From positions 1 to 57,513 of the forward strand of contig JAIOIU010000034.1 in assembly GCA_019912425.1 (NCBI GenBank): 57,513 bases of DNA, given 5' to 3'. The number at the start of each line of letters is the position of its first letter. The stretch's first letter is position 1. Positions 1-8,130 of the stretch are shown here, one piece after another. The position numbers and the translations under genes were made by a program. Below the pieces are notes generated by a model. The model made no database searches. It had not been told where the DNA came from and saw nothing but the letters and a program-made list of their open reading frames with translations. The DNA comes from Candidatus Methylomirabilis tolerans. GTDB taxonomy: Bacteria; Methylomirabilota; Methylomirabilia; Methylomirabilales; Methylomirabilaceae.

Positions 1-155
1 AGCAGACGGGATGGACGGGTTACAGTGCGAGCGATATGTTCGAGGTCATCGATGATCACCTTTTTGGGCACCACGAAGTTTCTGGCCAGATCGTCTAGCG
101 TCCACTCGCCATCCCGAAGCATCGCCATGATCTCCTGTCGCCGCGTCAGTTCCAT
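1..155 (-). CDS. Predicted HTH transcriptional regulator, N-terminal part (cut by window edge)
   Basis: The frame is open from an ATG at 155 to the window edge, giving 51 codons. The peptide starts MELTRRQEIM and contains a short helix-turn-helix-like stretch (WTLDDLARNF) followed by KKVIIDDLEHIARTV. This resembles the small archaeal/bacterial regulators in which an HTH is followed by a zinc ribbon (COG3357 type), but the zinc-ribbon half would lie outside the window. A GAAGGGCGG stretch precedes the ATG. It lies just downstream of the RND permease in the same direction, separated by a heptad-repeat stretch, so cotranscription is possible. The family call is tentative. Confidence 0.55.
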   Translation of the reverse strand, partial: MELTRRQEIMAMLRDGEWTLDDLARNFVVPKKVIIDDLEHIARTVTRPSRL

Positions 156-174
156 CTTCCGCCCTTCGCGCTCC

Positions 175-250
175 GTAACGTTGAACGCTGCACCTTGAAC
201 GTTGAACCCTGCCTTTCGCCCCTCACCCCCTAGACCCTTTACCCTAGCCC
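175..250. repeat. Degenerate 7-nt repeat array (TTGAACG and CCCTAGA words)
   Basis: Positions 175-213 repeat variants of GTTGAAC at 7-nt spacing, and 228-250 repeat CCCTAGA-like words (CCCTAGA, CCCTTTA, CCCTAGC). The TAG stop of the RND permease (244-246 on the minus strand) lies inside the second array. Confidence 0.7.
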
Positions 251-3200
251 TTCTCTTTAACGTCCCGCCGCCACGCCCAGAACCGAAACTCGTACAGCCA
301 TGAGACGATCCGGAGTCCGCGGAGATCGTCGAAGTACGAGTAGACGACCGGGGTCACCAGCAACGTGATCAGGAGGCAGAGGGTCTGCCCGCCGACGACG
401 GCCGTTGCAAGGGAAGCCCTGGAGGCGGCGCCATCCCCCTTGCCTAACGCAACCGGCAGCATCCCGGCAATGATCGCGAGCGTCGTCATGAGGATCGGCC
501 GTAGCCGCGCACGGTCAGCCTCCAGTTGCGCCTCGTCGCGCGGCTTGCCGCGCGCGCGCAATACATTGGTGTAATCTACCTGGAGGATAGCGTTTTTCTT
601 CACCACCCCCATCAGGAGAAAGAGTCCCATAACGCTATAAATATTCAGCGTCTGGCCCGCAATCAGGAGGCTCACCAGCCCGAAGGGAATCGACAGGAAC
701 ATCGAGACCATGATGGTGATCGGGTGAACGAAACTCTCGAACTGGGCTGCGAGGACGATGTAGATGAACGCGATGGAGAGGACAAAGGCAATGGCAAAGT
801 TGTAAAATGCCTCCGCCATCAACTTACCCCTCCCAAGGTACGCGGTCGAATAGCCGGAAGACATCCCTACCGCTTTGATGGCCTCATCGGCCTGGGCGGT
901 CGCTTCTCCCAGCGGTATCTGGTAGAGATTTGCTTGAACCGTGATCTGTCGCTCCTGGGCATAGCGATCGATCTGCGCCGGCGCCCGTCCTTGATTCAGG
1001 TGTACGACATTGTTCAGCTTCACCAGCCGGTTGGCAGCGGTCGGCACCGTCAAAGCCGAGATGACGGATGCATCTTTCCGGTAGTCGTCCTCGAGCCGCA
1101 GGCGGACGTCGTACTGCTCACCTGCCTCCCGGTAGAAACCGACCTTCTCTCCACCCACCATCGTCCGGAGCGCAAGCGCAACATCCTCCGCCCTGATCTC
1201 CAGGTCCGACGCCTTCTGCCGGTCGATCCAGACCTGCACCTCAGGCCGCCGCTGGGCCTGGCTGGTGTCTACGTCTACGAATCCAGGGACTGCGGTCAGG
1301 CGCTTAATGAGAGCCTGGGCGTAGCCATCGAGCTGCTGCAGGTCCGGGCCGCGAAGCACGAGGTTGAATGGGGTCTGCTTGAAGCCGCCGCCTGAGATCA
1401 GCCCGATCTGTTGCGCACTGATTCTCAGGTCCGGATAGGCCCTGAACATCTGTCGGACCTCTTGCATGATCGCCTCCTGCGACCGTCTTCGTTCGCGCAA
1501 GTGCGCAAGCCCGACATAAATCGAGGCGTCGGTGATATTGGCCCGGTCCTTGCCTCGAACCCCGATGGTGGTAAACAAGTGTTGCACCTCAGGGATGCTC
1601 TTCAGATCGGCCTCCAGCCGTCGAAGGATCCCGTCGCTGCGGTCGAGTGAGGAGCCGGACGGGGTCTCAACGATCACCTCGAATTCGCTCATGTCGTCAT
1701 CAACAACAAAATCCGGTTTCATCTGCCTACCGATCAGCACAGTAGAACACATCAGTAAGACAGCCAACAGCAGGACGGCCGCCCGGTGGTTCAGACACCA
1801 GACAAGGAGCCGGTCGTAGTTACGCTCCAGAAAGGCATAGACGCGCGCCGCCTTGGATCCCTGATCGTGCTGTCGATGTCCGCCATGGCCTTCGCCGAGT
1901 TCCTTCGATGGTTCGACCGAATTCACCACACGCTTCAGCATCCGGGCGGAGAGCATCGGGGTCAGGGTGAACGCCACCAGCAGCGAGACGAGGATAGCGA
2001 AGGTGGCCGTCAGACCAAAGCTGTTCCAGAACCGCCCCACGAGCCCCCCCATGAAGGCGACAGGAAGAAAGATGACTACCAGCGAGATAGTGGTAGCCAT
2101 AACAGCCAGGACAATCTCCTTCGCACCGGTCACCGCCGCCTCCACCGGAGGGCGCCCTTCTTCCTCGATGTGGCGGAAGATATTTTCCAGCACAATGATG
2201 GCATCGTCGATGACGATCCCGGTAGAGAGCGAAAGGCCCAGCATCGTAAGATTGTTCAGGGTAAAGCCCGCCACCCGCATGATAGTAAACGTGGCAATGA
2301 TCGAGACGGGGATCGAGATCGCGGCGATGAAGGCGGGTCGAAGGCGCGGGATGAAGAGGAAGAGGACCAGGGTCACAGCAATCGACCCGACCACGACGAC
2401 GCGCAATAGCTCCGGATCGCCATAGAAGAACGCCAGAGTAAGGCCTCCAAGCAATATCCCCATGACGATCTGCTCTCGCCGCACGAGGCGTCCGATGAAG
2501 AAGGCTACGATCAGGCTGGCCAGCAGCCCGCCCAGCATCAGGTGCTCTTCCACTTCCGCAATCGAGCGCTTGATGAACCGCGACACGTCGCGCACCACCT
2601 GGAACTCCACATCAGGCGGCAGGGTCGCTTGAATCTCCTGCAGCTTCGCCTTGACCAGATCGACCACAGCGACGGTATTGGTCCCGGACTGCTTCTGGAC
2701 CAGGAGGGAAACAGCGCTCTTGCCGTCAAGACGGGAGAGGGTCCGAGGTTCCTCTTCGCCGTCCAGCGCGGAGCCGATGTCTCGAATCCGGACGGGGGCG
2801 CCCTTGTAATCAGCAACGATGAGATCACTGAAGTCAGCAGCCCGCTCGATTCGGCCCAGCGTTCGGAGCCCCTGCTCCCGCGCCTGCCAGGTGATGTTGC
2901 CTCCAGGGACCTCAACGTTCTGGCGCTGGACAGCCGTCTTGATCTGTTGGATCGAGAGGTTATAGGCCTCGAGGCGATGGGGATCCACGACAAGCTGGAT
3001 CTCTCGCTTCCGGTCGCCGACAAGCGTGACCGCCCCGATATCCTTGACCGTTTCGAGTTGCCGCTTGATCTTCTTGTCGGCAAGCTCCGTAATCTCGCGG
3101 GCCGAGCGCTTGCCGGAGACAACAATCGCCAGGATCGGAGCCGAGTCGGGGTCGAACTTCTCGATAGCCGGGGCCTCGGTGCCCTGGGGGAACTCCGAGA

Positions 3201-3546
3201 CGACCGTCGCCACCTTTTCCCGGACATCGTTGGCCGCCTCGTCGATCTTACGCTCCAGGACAAACGTCACGAAGACCTGCGACTGCCCCTCGAGGGTAGT
3301 GGACCGGAGTTCATCAATCCCGTTGATCGTGTTGACGGCTTCCTCAATCCGCTTCGTGATATTGCTCTCGATCTCCTCCGGGCTGGCCCCTGGGAGTCTC
3401 GTCGTGATGGTGACGGTGGGCATATCGACCTTGGGGAAGACATCGAGTCCCAACTCCCTGAACGACACCAGCCCCATGACGACAAGGGAGACGATCAGCA
3501 TCGTGGCAAAGACAGGCCGCCGAACACAGATATCAATCAGTGACAT
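244..3546 (-). CDS. RND-family efflux permease (HAE1/AcrB type) with extra membrane segments
   Basis: This is a 1100-residue inner-membrane, proton-driven multidrug or hydrophobic-compound exporter subunit. The N-terminus (SLIDICVRRPVFATMLIVSL) is the standard first helix. The two porter/docking lobes and the TM4 proton-relay aspartates (STGIVIDDAI, residues about 441-450) are present. Between the helix starting near residue 336 (EEHLMLGGLLAS) and the conserved FIAAISIPVSIIATF near 406 there are about 45-50 extra residues (roughly 348-396) with additional hydrophobic stretches. These are absent from ordinary AcrB-type proteins. The gene follows its adaptor gene, separated by a 7-nt repeat array, so no clear ribosome site is seen before the ATG at 3546. 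No outer-membrane TolC partner gene is nearby. Confidence 0.92.
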   Translation of the reverse strand: MSLIDICVRRPVFATMLIVSLVVMGLVSFRELGLDVFPKVDMPTVTITTRLPGASPEEIESNITKRIEEAVNTINGIDELRSTTLEGQSQVFVTFVLERKIDEAANDVREKVATVVSEFPQGTEAPAIEKFDPDSAPILAIVVSGKRSAREITELADKKIKRQLETVKDIGAVTLVGDRKREIQLVVDPHRLEAYNLSIQQIKTAVQRQNVEVPGGNITWQAREQGLRTLGRIERAADFSDLIVADYKGAPVRIRDIGSALDGEEEPRTLSRLDGKSAVSLLVQKQSGTNTVAVVDLVKAKLQEIQATLPPDVEFQVVRDVSRFIKRSIAEVEEHLMLGGLLASLIVAFFIGRLVRREQIVMGILLGGLTLAFFYGDPELLRVVVVGSIAVTLVLFLFIPRLRPAFIAAISIPVSIIATFTIMRVAGFTLNNLTMLGLSLSTGIVIDDAIIVLENIFRHIEEEGRPPVEAAVTGAKEIVLAVMATTISLVVIFLPVAFMGGLVGRFWNSFGLTATFAILVSLLVAFTLTPMLSARMLKRVVNSVEPSKELGEGHGGHRQHDQGSKAARVYAFLERNYDRLLVWCLNHRAAVLLLAVLLMCSTVLIGRQMKPDFVVDDDMSEFEVIVETPSGSSLDRSDGILRRLEADLKSIPEVQHLFTTIGVRGKDRANITDASIYVGLAHLRERRRSQEAIMQEVRQMFRAYPDLRISAQQIGLISGGGFKQTPFNLVLRGPDLQQLDGYAQALIKRLTAVPGFVDVDTSQAQRRPEVQVWIDRQKASDLEIRAEDVALALRTMVGGEKVGFYREAGEQYDVRLRLEDDYRKDASVISALTVPTAANRLVKLNNVVHLNQGRAPAQIDRYAQERQITVQANLYQIPLGEATAQADEAIKAVGMSSGYSTAYLGRGKLMAEAFYNFAIAFVLSIAFIYIVLAAQFESFVHPITIMVSMFLSIPFGLVSLLIAGQTLNIYSVMGLFLLMGVVKKNAILQVDYTNVLRARGKPRDEAQLEADRARLRPILMTTLAIIAGMLPVALGKGDGAASRASLATAVVGGQTLCLLITLLVTPVVYSYFDDLRGLRIVSWLYEFRFWAWRRDVKEKG

Positions 3547-3553
3547 GGGTTAC

Positions 3554-3613
3554 CGTTCAAGGTTCAACGTGCAAGGTTCAAGGTTTGAGGTGCAAGGTGC
3601 AAGGTTCAACGTG
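3554..3613. repeat. Degenerate 7-nt repeat array (GGTTCAA word) between pump genes
   Basis: About eight successive heptads (GGTTCAA, CGTGCAA, GGTTCAA, GGTTTGA, GGTGCAA, GGTGCAA, GGTTCAA) fill the spacer. On the transcribed minus strand the word reads TTGAACC. The TGA stop of the adaptor gene (3606-3608) is part of it. Confidence 0.8.
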
Positions 3614-4832
3614 CCGTGATGACCTGGACTGTGGCGCCATCGAACAGTTGGCTCAAACGCGAGGTCGCCACCTGCTCCCCTGGTTGAAGTCCCTCGACGA
3701 TCTCCACCAGTCCATCCTGGCGTTCGCCAACCGTGATCTGTCGCTCTTGGGCGATACCGTCTTGGACCACGAACGCCTTGGTGATTCCCACGAAATAATA
3801 GACGGCATCCTCCGGGACAAAGGGAGTGGCGCGGTCAACCCGGATCTGGATCCGCGCCTTGGCGAAGGAGCCTGGCTTCAACAACCCCTCACGGTTAGGC
3901 ACTCGTGCCTCGATCGGAAATGTCCGAGTGTCGGTAAACACAGCCGGGCCAACCCGCTTCGCTGTCCCGCTGAATTCGCGGCCCGGATAGGCCTCGACCT
4001 GGACCTTTACCTCCTGGCCGGGCCGGATCTGTCCCTGGAACCGCTCCGGCACCGACGCTTTCAGCTTCAAGGGATCGTCACGGACGAGGGTCAACAGCTT
4101 GGTATTCTGCATGCTGCCGCCGGCAATGTACTGACCCGCAGAAACGTTTCGTTCTTTGATCGAGCCATCGATAGGAGCCCGAATTACCGTGTACTGGAGG
4201 TTCCGACGGGCCAGATCCAGCGCCGCCTGCTGCTCCCTGAGTTGATCGGCAAGCGCCCTCACCTGACTCATGGCGCCATCAAGCGCCGCCTGCAAGGCTT
4301 GAGACTTGGCCAGAGCGGTATCCAGATCGTTCCGGGAGACAGCACCTTCCTTATACAGGCTCTGCATCCGCTCATACCACAGGGCAGCGTCATCAGAGTT
4401 GGCCTTGGCCTGACGAACCACCGGCTGCTGATCGTCAGGTAGCATATCTCCGCCATCCATCGCGCCGAGCCTCGTTCGCGTTTGACGGAGGATCGCCTCG
4501 GCCTTGCCGACCTGCAACTGCAAGTCCGCCTGGTCGAGTTGAAGCAGCGGCTGTCCTGCCCTCACCCGGTCCCCCAGGTCAACCAGAACCCTCTCCACAG
4601 ACCCTGATACCTGGCCGTAGACCATCACCTCCTCGTCCGCTTCGAGGGTGCCGACGACCTCCACGCGTCGTATCATATCCCTGGCCTCGACGGGGGCCAC
4701 GGTAATCGCGAGGCTCTGCTCCTTCGCCACGGCCGAGGCGCCGTTGGCAGCCTGCTCACGGGAGCAGCCCAGAGCCACCAACGGAAGGAGCAGCGAGAGC
4801 CCAATACCTAGATACAGGAAGTCGCGCCTCAC
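3606..4832 (-). CDS. RND efflux periplasmic adaptor lipoprotein (MFP/HlyD family)
   Basis: This 408-residue membrane-fusion protein links an RND permease to an outer-membrane channel. The N-terminus has a lipoprotein signal with lipobox LVALGC (Cys about 23). It is followed by an EVEVVGTLEADEEVMVYGQVSG-like barrel start, a lipoyl half-motif (GDRVRAGQPLLQLD), a long alpha-hairpin (about 105-200), the second lipoyl half (IRAPIDGSIKERNVSAGQYI) and beta-barrel/MP domains. It overlaps the tetR stop by 4 nt (ATGA), so the three genes form a coupled operon, and the TetR protein is the obvious candidate regulator. Confidence 0.93.
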   Translation of the reverse strand: MRRDFLYLGIGLSLLLPLVALGCSREQAANGASAVAKEQSLAITVAPVEARDMIRRVEVVGTLEADEEVMVYGQVSGSVERVLVDLGDRVRAGQPLLQLDQADLQLQVGKAEAILRQTRTRLGAMDGGDMLPDDQQPVVRQAKANSDDAALWYERMQSLYKEGAVSRNDLDTALAKSQALQAALDGAMSQVRALADQLREQQAALDLARRNLQYTVIRAPIDGSIKERNVSAGQYIAGGSMQNTKLLTLVRDDPLKLKASVPERFQGQIRPGQEVKVQVEAYPGREFSGTAKRVGPAVFTDTRTFPIEARVPNREGLLKPGSFAKARIQIRVDRATPFVPEDAVYYFVGITKAFVVQDGIAQERQITVGERQDGLVEIVEGLQPGEQVATSRLSQLFDGATVQVITAR

Positions 4833-5431
4833 CGTTCGATCCCTTTCAGAAAGACGGAGACGAACAGCTCTACGACCTGCTCTGGGGAAGAACGGCGAGG
4901 ACGTTTCACTCCGAACAGTTCATGGATCAACAGGTAATGCACGATCATCCCGATGAACCCGCGCGCGGCGACCAGCGTATCTATCGACCGGAACCGCCCC
5001 TCTTTGATCCGTCTACGAATGTAGCTGCTCAGAAATTCGTGCAGCCTCTTGACTCGAGATTCGAAGAAGATTTCGGACAATTCGTGTCCTTCGAGGGCGC
5101 TGAATAGCAGAAGTCGCATGAGGCTCGGGTCGGCTTCGGTCTGCTCGATCATCTTCAGTCCTACCGCCCGCAAAACCCCGGCGTCGTCTTTCTTTTGCGC
5201 GGCGGTCGCTGCGCTCGCCAGCAACTCCTCCGTCACGGACTTTGCCTCGATGATCGCAAAATACAGCTCACGCTTCGTCGCGAAATGCCTGTAGATCATC
5301 GCCTCGCTGATGCCGGCGGCCTCTGCGATCTCGCGCGTCCTGGTTCCCCTGAATCCCTTCCGCGAGAACAGCTCCACCGCCACCTCGACAATCTGCCGCC
5401 GCCGCTCTTCGGCGCTCAGGCGTTCTTTCAT
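4829..5431 (-). CDS. TetR/AcrR-family transcriptional regulator
   Basis: The protein has 200 residues. The N-terminal HTH is typical (EERRRQIVEVAVELFSRKGF, then TREIAEAAGISEAMIYRHF at about 33-51). The C-terminal ligand domain is helical and divergent, as expected. It is the first gene of the leftward tetR-adaptor-permease operon. A palindromic operator candidate lies 176 nt upstream (5607-5630). Autorepression relieved by a pump substrate is the usual arrangement for this family; the ligand cannot be told from sequence. Confidence 0.92.
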   Translation of the reverse strand: MKERLSAEERRRQIVEVAVELFSRKGFRGTRTREIAEAAGISEAMIYRHFATKRELYFAIIEAKSVTEELLASAATAAQKKDDAGVLRAVGLKMIEQTEADPSLMRLLLFSALEGHELSEIFFESRVKRLHEFLSSYIRRRIKEGRFRSIDTLVAARGFIGMIVHYLLIHELFGVKRPRRSSPEQVVELFVSVFLKGIER

Positions 5432-5449
5432 CTTGGCTCCTCGAAAAAT

Positions 5450-5477
5450 AGCTGTCAGCGATCAGCCGTCAGCTTCG
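5450..5477. repeat. Degenerate 7-nt repeat array (GATCAGC word), single arm
   Basis: Successive heptads CTGTCAG-CGATCAG-CCGTCAG-CTTCGG lie just upstream of tetR. The word is the same as at 27436-27517 and 54694-54787. Confidence 0.65.
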
Positions 5478-5497
5478 GACAAATCCCCCCTCGGCTC

Positions 5498-5517
5498 CCC
5501 CTTTTTGCAAAAAGGGG
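5498..5517. repeat. Perfect 20-nt palindrome, dispersed hairpin repeat
   Basis: CCCCTTTTTGCAAAAAGGGG is a perfect palindrome set in a C-rich/G-rich context (TCCCCCCTCGGCT before, TTGGGGCG after). It resembles the dispersed hairpin repeat found again at 33926-33946. It is upstream of tetR and so is not placed as a terminator for it. Confidence 0.6.
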
Positions 5518-5606
5518 TTGGGGCGATTGTCATGCTGCATGGGTGGCCCTGGCGCTATGACAATTCCTAACAGATGACGCGCGAATACGGTACCGAAGAA
5601 TTACAA

Positions 5607-5630
5607 TAAGTAAATACTTACATACTTACG
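5607..5630. promoter_or_regulatory. Candidate TetR operator
   Basis: TAAGTAAATACTTA (5607-5620) is an inverted repeat of TAAGTA with a 2-nt centre. It is followed at once by CATACTTACG, a further half-site. Repeated TACTTA half-sites in an AT-rich patch upstream of a tetR gene are typical of operators for this family. Assignment to this TetR is inference. Confidence 0.5.
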
Positions 5631-5787
5631 TGATCCGATAAAAATGTCAACCCCTTTCGCCGCCGACGCACAGCGATGGACAATGAGTTGAGGCAGTGCT
5701 GGGGCGAATCGATGGGTACGCACACCATCGGCAATCGAAGGGTATGCAGCGTGACAGGGCGGGATATTTCCAACGTGCTGCCGTTCT

Positions 5788-6045
5788 CTACTCTATAACC
5801 TTGAAGACCTGATCGTGTAGACGGACGCGTTCGCGCACCTTGACCCCGATCACCTGGCCCGTCTCCGCTCGCTGGAGAGTCTGGTGTTCAAGCTGGATCG
5901 AGTCCACCCGCTGGGTGAACTCAGTCGTGTGGCCCTTAATATGGATGGTGTCGCCCACCACTAAAAAGCCTTCGGTGATCTCGATTCCGGCTACTCCCAC
6001 CTTGGCGAAATACTCGTTGATGTAACCTACCTTCATCTCCGGCAT
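5788..6045 (-). CDS. Small EF-Tu domain-2-like protein (translation elongation factor-like)
   Basis: This 85-residue protein corresponds to a free-standing beta-barrel of the translation-factor domain-2 fold. It has VGYINEYFAKVGVAGIEI, then a DTIHIKG turn as in EF-Tu/IF-2 domain 2, and ends VKVRERVRLHDQVFKV. It has no GTPase domain. A strong AAGGAGG site lies upstream of the ATG at 6045. Such stand-alone proteins occur in several bacteria and archaea with unknown role. It is transcribed divergently from glgP. Confidence 0.8.
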   Translation of the reverse strand: MPEMKVGYINEYFAKVGVAGIEITEGFLVVGDTIHIKGHTTEFTQRVDSIQLEHQTLQRAETGQVIGVKVRERVRLHDQVFKVIE

Positions 6046-6342
6046 GGTAGTCCTCCTTCCCCTTCAACGGCAACTCTACCTCCCCTTCCGGCCGCCTCTT
6101 CTCCAGTAGATCCGTCACAACTTCTTCGAAACATCGCACCATGACTTCATCATATCGTGAGCCCGACAAGGAGTCAAACAACCTCAGGGCTACCGACAGC
6201 GCACTTCGGAAGCTGCACTGTCTATCATTGGATTCGCGCGACAGAAAGGACATCTAGTTGCTGCAAAAAACCGGCAGATATGATATGTATATCGCGGTGA
6301 GGTTACGCGAATAGCGTTGAGAGGCGACACAGATGTTATACG

Positions 6343-8091
6343 ATGCCTTTGGACGGTGAGGAAAGGAACAACAGATCTATGGAGGTTGAGAGACCTACGC
6401 CGCGAACAATCGCCTACTTCTCTATGGAGGTCGCGCTCGAAAGCGCTCTGCCCACCTACAGCGGAGGGCTTGGTGTGTTGGCTGGCGATATGCTGCGCAG
6501 CGCTGCCGACTTGGGACTGTCCATGGTCGGTGTCACGCTCCTGCATCGGAAGGGCTACTTTTCCCAACGGCTCGATGAAGAGGGGCGCCAGTACGAGGAG
6601 CCGGCCACGTGGCCCGTAGACCAACTCCTCCACCTTACGGAGAGTACGTGCCAGGTAGAGATCGAGGGACGGCCGGTTACCATACGCGCATGGCGATATC
6701 TGATCACCGGGACGTCAGGCACTATCGTTCCGGTGTTCCTGTTGGATACGGATCTGCCCTGCAACGATCCCTATGACCGTACACTGACCGACTACCTGTA
6801 TGGCGGTGATCAGCGGTATCGCCTGTGCCAGGAGGTTATTCTCGGGGTAGGCGGCGTGCGCATGCTGCGGGCGATGGGGTACACGCAGGTCTTCAGGTTC
6901 CACATGAATGAAGGCCATGCCGCCCTGTTGGCCTTGGAACTATTGGCCGAGGCGCTCAAGCAAACGCCGCAGCAACAGGAGGATGCCGTCGATCTGGTGA
7001 AGCGCCTCTGTGTCTTTACCACTCACACGCCTATTCCCGCCGGCCACGATCAGTTTCCCCTCGACTTGGCCCAACGCATCCTGGACGCGAACCACTGGAA
7101 GGCGTTGCACACTCTGGTACAACCCCTTGGGTGCTGTACCGGTTCACTCCACATGACATGTGTCGGACTCCATTTAAGCAATTACGTCAACGGGGTGACC
7201 AAACGACATAGCGAGGTGTCACGAACCTTGTTCCCGAACCTCGCCATCGGTTCCATCACCAACGGCGTACATTCCGCTACATGGACCGCTCCGGCATTTC
7301 GCATCTTGTATGATCGATATACCCCGGATTGGCGAGAGGACAGCTTCTGCCTGCGATATGCTCTCGGTATGCCCCTCAACGCCATTCGGCAGGCCCATGA
7401 CGAGGCAAAGCAGTTGCTGATCAAAGAGATCAACAGAAGGACAGACGCGGCCTTCGATCAACATGCCTTCACCATAGGCTTCGCGAGGAGGGCGACCGCC
7501 TACAAGCGCCCGGATCTCCTTTTTTTCGATCCGGAGCGGCTCAGGCGTATTTCGATTCAGCACGGCCCGTTGCAGGTGATCTTTTCCGGGAAGGCGCATC
7601 CCAAGGATGACGAGGGAAAGACGCTGATTCAAAAAATATTCCGTTGGGCGAAGGAACTGGCGCCTGAGGTCAAAATCGCCTACCTACCCAACTATGATCT
7701 GGATCTGGGTCTGTTGCTCACCTCAGGTACTGACCTGTGGCTCAATACGCCACAGCCACCCCATGAAGCATCCGGCACCAGCGGGATGAAGGCGGCCCAC
7801 AACGGGGTGCCGAGCCTCAGCGTACTCGACGGTTGGTGGCTGGAAGTGCCCCTGGAAGGGGTAACAGGCTGGGCAATCGGTTCCCGGGACAACGGGACAT
7901 TCGAAAGGCGTGATGACAAAGACGCAGAAGAGCTGTACGGTAAGCTGGAGGACACGATCCTGCCTCTCTACTACGGCAACCCGGACCATTGGGCGGAGTT
8001 GATGCGATTTACGATCGCGCTCAATGCCTCTTTCTTCAATACCCATAGGATGATCCAGGAGTACGTTACGCACGCCTACCGAGATCGGTAG
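6343..8091 (+). CDS. glgP: Alpha-glucan (glycogen/maltodextrin) phosphorylase, GT35 short type
   Basis: The enzyme cleaves alpha-1,4-glucans with phosphate to glucose-1-phosphate, using pyridoxal phosphate. The protein has 582 residues from the first ATG. A start at 6379 (MEVERPTPRTIAYFSMEV) is also likely because the family core begins IAYFSMEVAL. Recognisable stretches are PTYSGGLGVLAGD, FHMNEGHAALLALE, TTHTPIPAGHDQF, FARRATAYKRPDLLF and, near the C-terminus, EASGTSGMKAAHNGVPSLSV. The last is the PLP/active-site region. The N-terminal DUF3417 region of longer bacterial homologues is missing, so this is the short form. It is separate from the divergent EF-like gene and followed closely by the BioF-like gene. 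Confidence 0.9.
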   Translation: MPLDGEERNNRSMEVERPTPRTIAYFSMEVALESALPTYSGGLGVLAGDMLRSAADLGLSMVGVTLLHRKGYFSQRLDEEGRQYEEPATWPVDQLLHLTESTCQVEIEGRPVTIRAWRYLITGTSGTIVPVFLLDTDLPCNDPYDRTLTDYLYGGDQRYRLCQEVILGVGGVRMLRAMGYTQVFRFHMNEGHAALLALELLAEALKQTPQQQEDAVDLVKRLCVFTTHTPIPAGHDQFPLDLAQRILDANHWKALHTLVQPLGCCTGSLHMTCVGLHLSNYVNGVTKRHSEVSRTLFPNLAIGSITNGVHSATWTAPAFRILYDRYTPDWREDSFCLRYALGMPLNAIRQAHDEAKQLLIKEINRRTDAAFDQHAFTIGFARRATAYKRPDLLFFDPERLRRISIQHGPLQVIFSGKAHPKDDEGKTLIQKIFRWAKELAPEVKIAYLPNYDLDLGLLLTSGTDLWLNTPQPPHEASGTSGMKAAHNGVPSLSVLDGWWLEVPLEGVTGWAIGSRDNGTFERRDDKDAEELYGKLEDTILPLYYGNPDHWAELMRFTIALNASFFNTHRMIQEYVTHAYRDR

Positions 8092-8130
8092 GGCAGGCCA
8101 CCTGTCGCCGATTCCCGTTGCCTATCAGCC

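Larger units (their letters stand above)
5432..5787. other. Intergenic region upstream of tetR
   Basis: This 356-nt non-coding stretch holds a heptad array (5450-5477), a perfect C/G-rich palindrome (5498-5517) and an AT-rich inverted repeat near 5607-5630. I see no convincing gene in it. Confidence 0.6.

Noticed and set aside
526-3543. Long plus-strand reading frames opposite the RND permease (for example 526-1395 and 2542-3543)
   Set aside because: They are mirror frames of a well-conserved gene, with arginine/aspartate/glycine-rich composition, no ribosome sites and no recognisable domains.
5498-5517. C/G palindrome as a tetR terminator
   Set aside because: It lies upstream of tetR relative to transcription and has no T tract on either strand positioned for a neighbouring gene.
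6190-6633. Minus-strand frame with a CPFC motif overlapping the glgP start
   Set aside because: Most of it is antisense to conserved glgP sequence and only one CxxC pair is present; no ribosome site.
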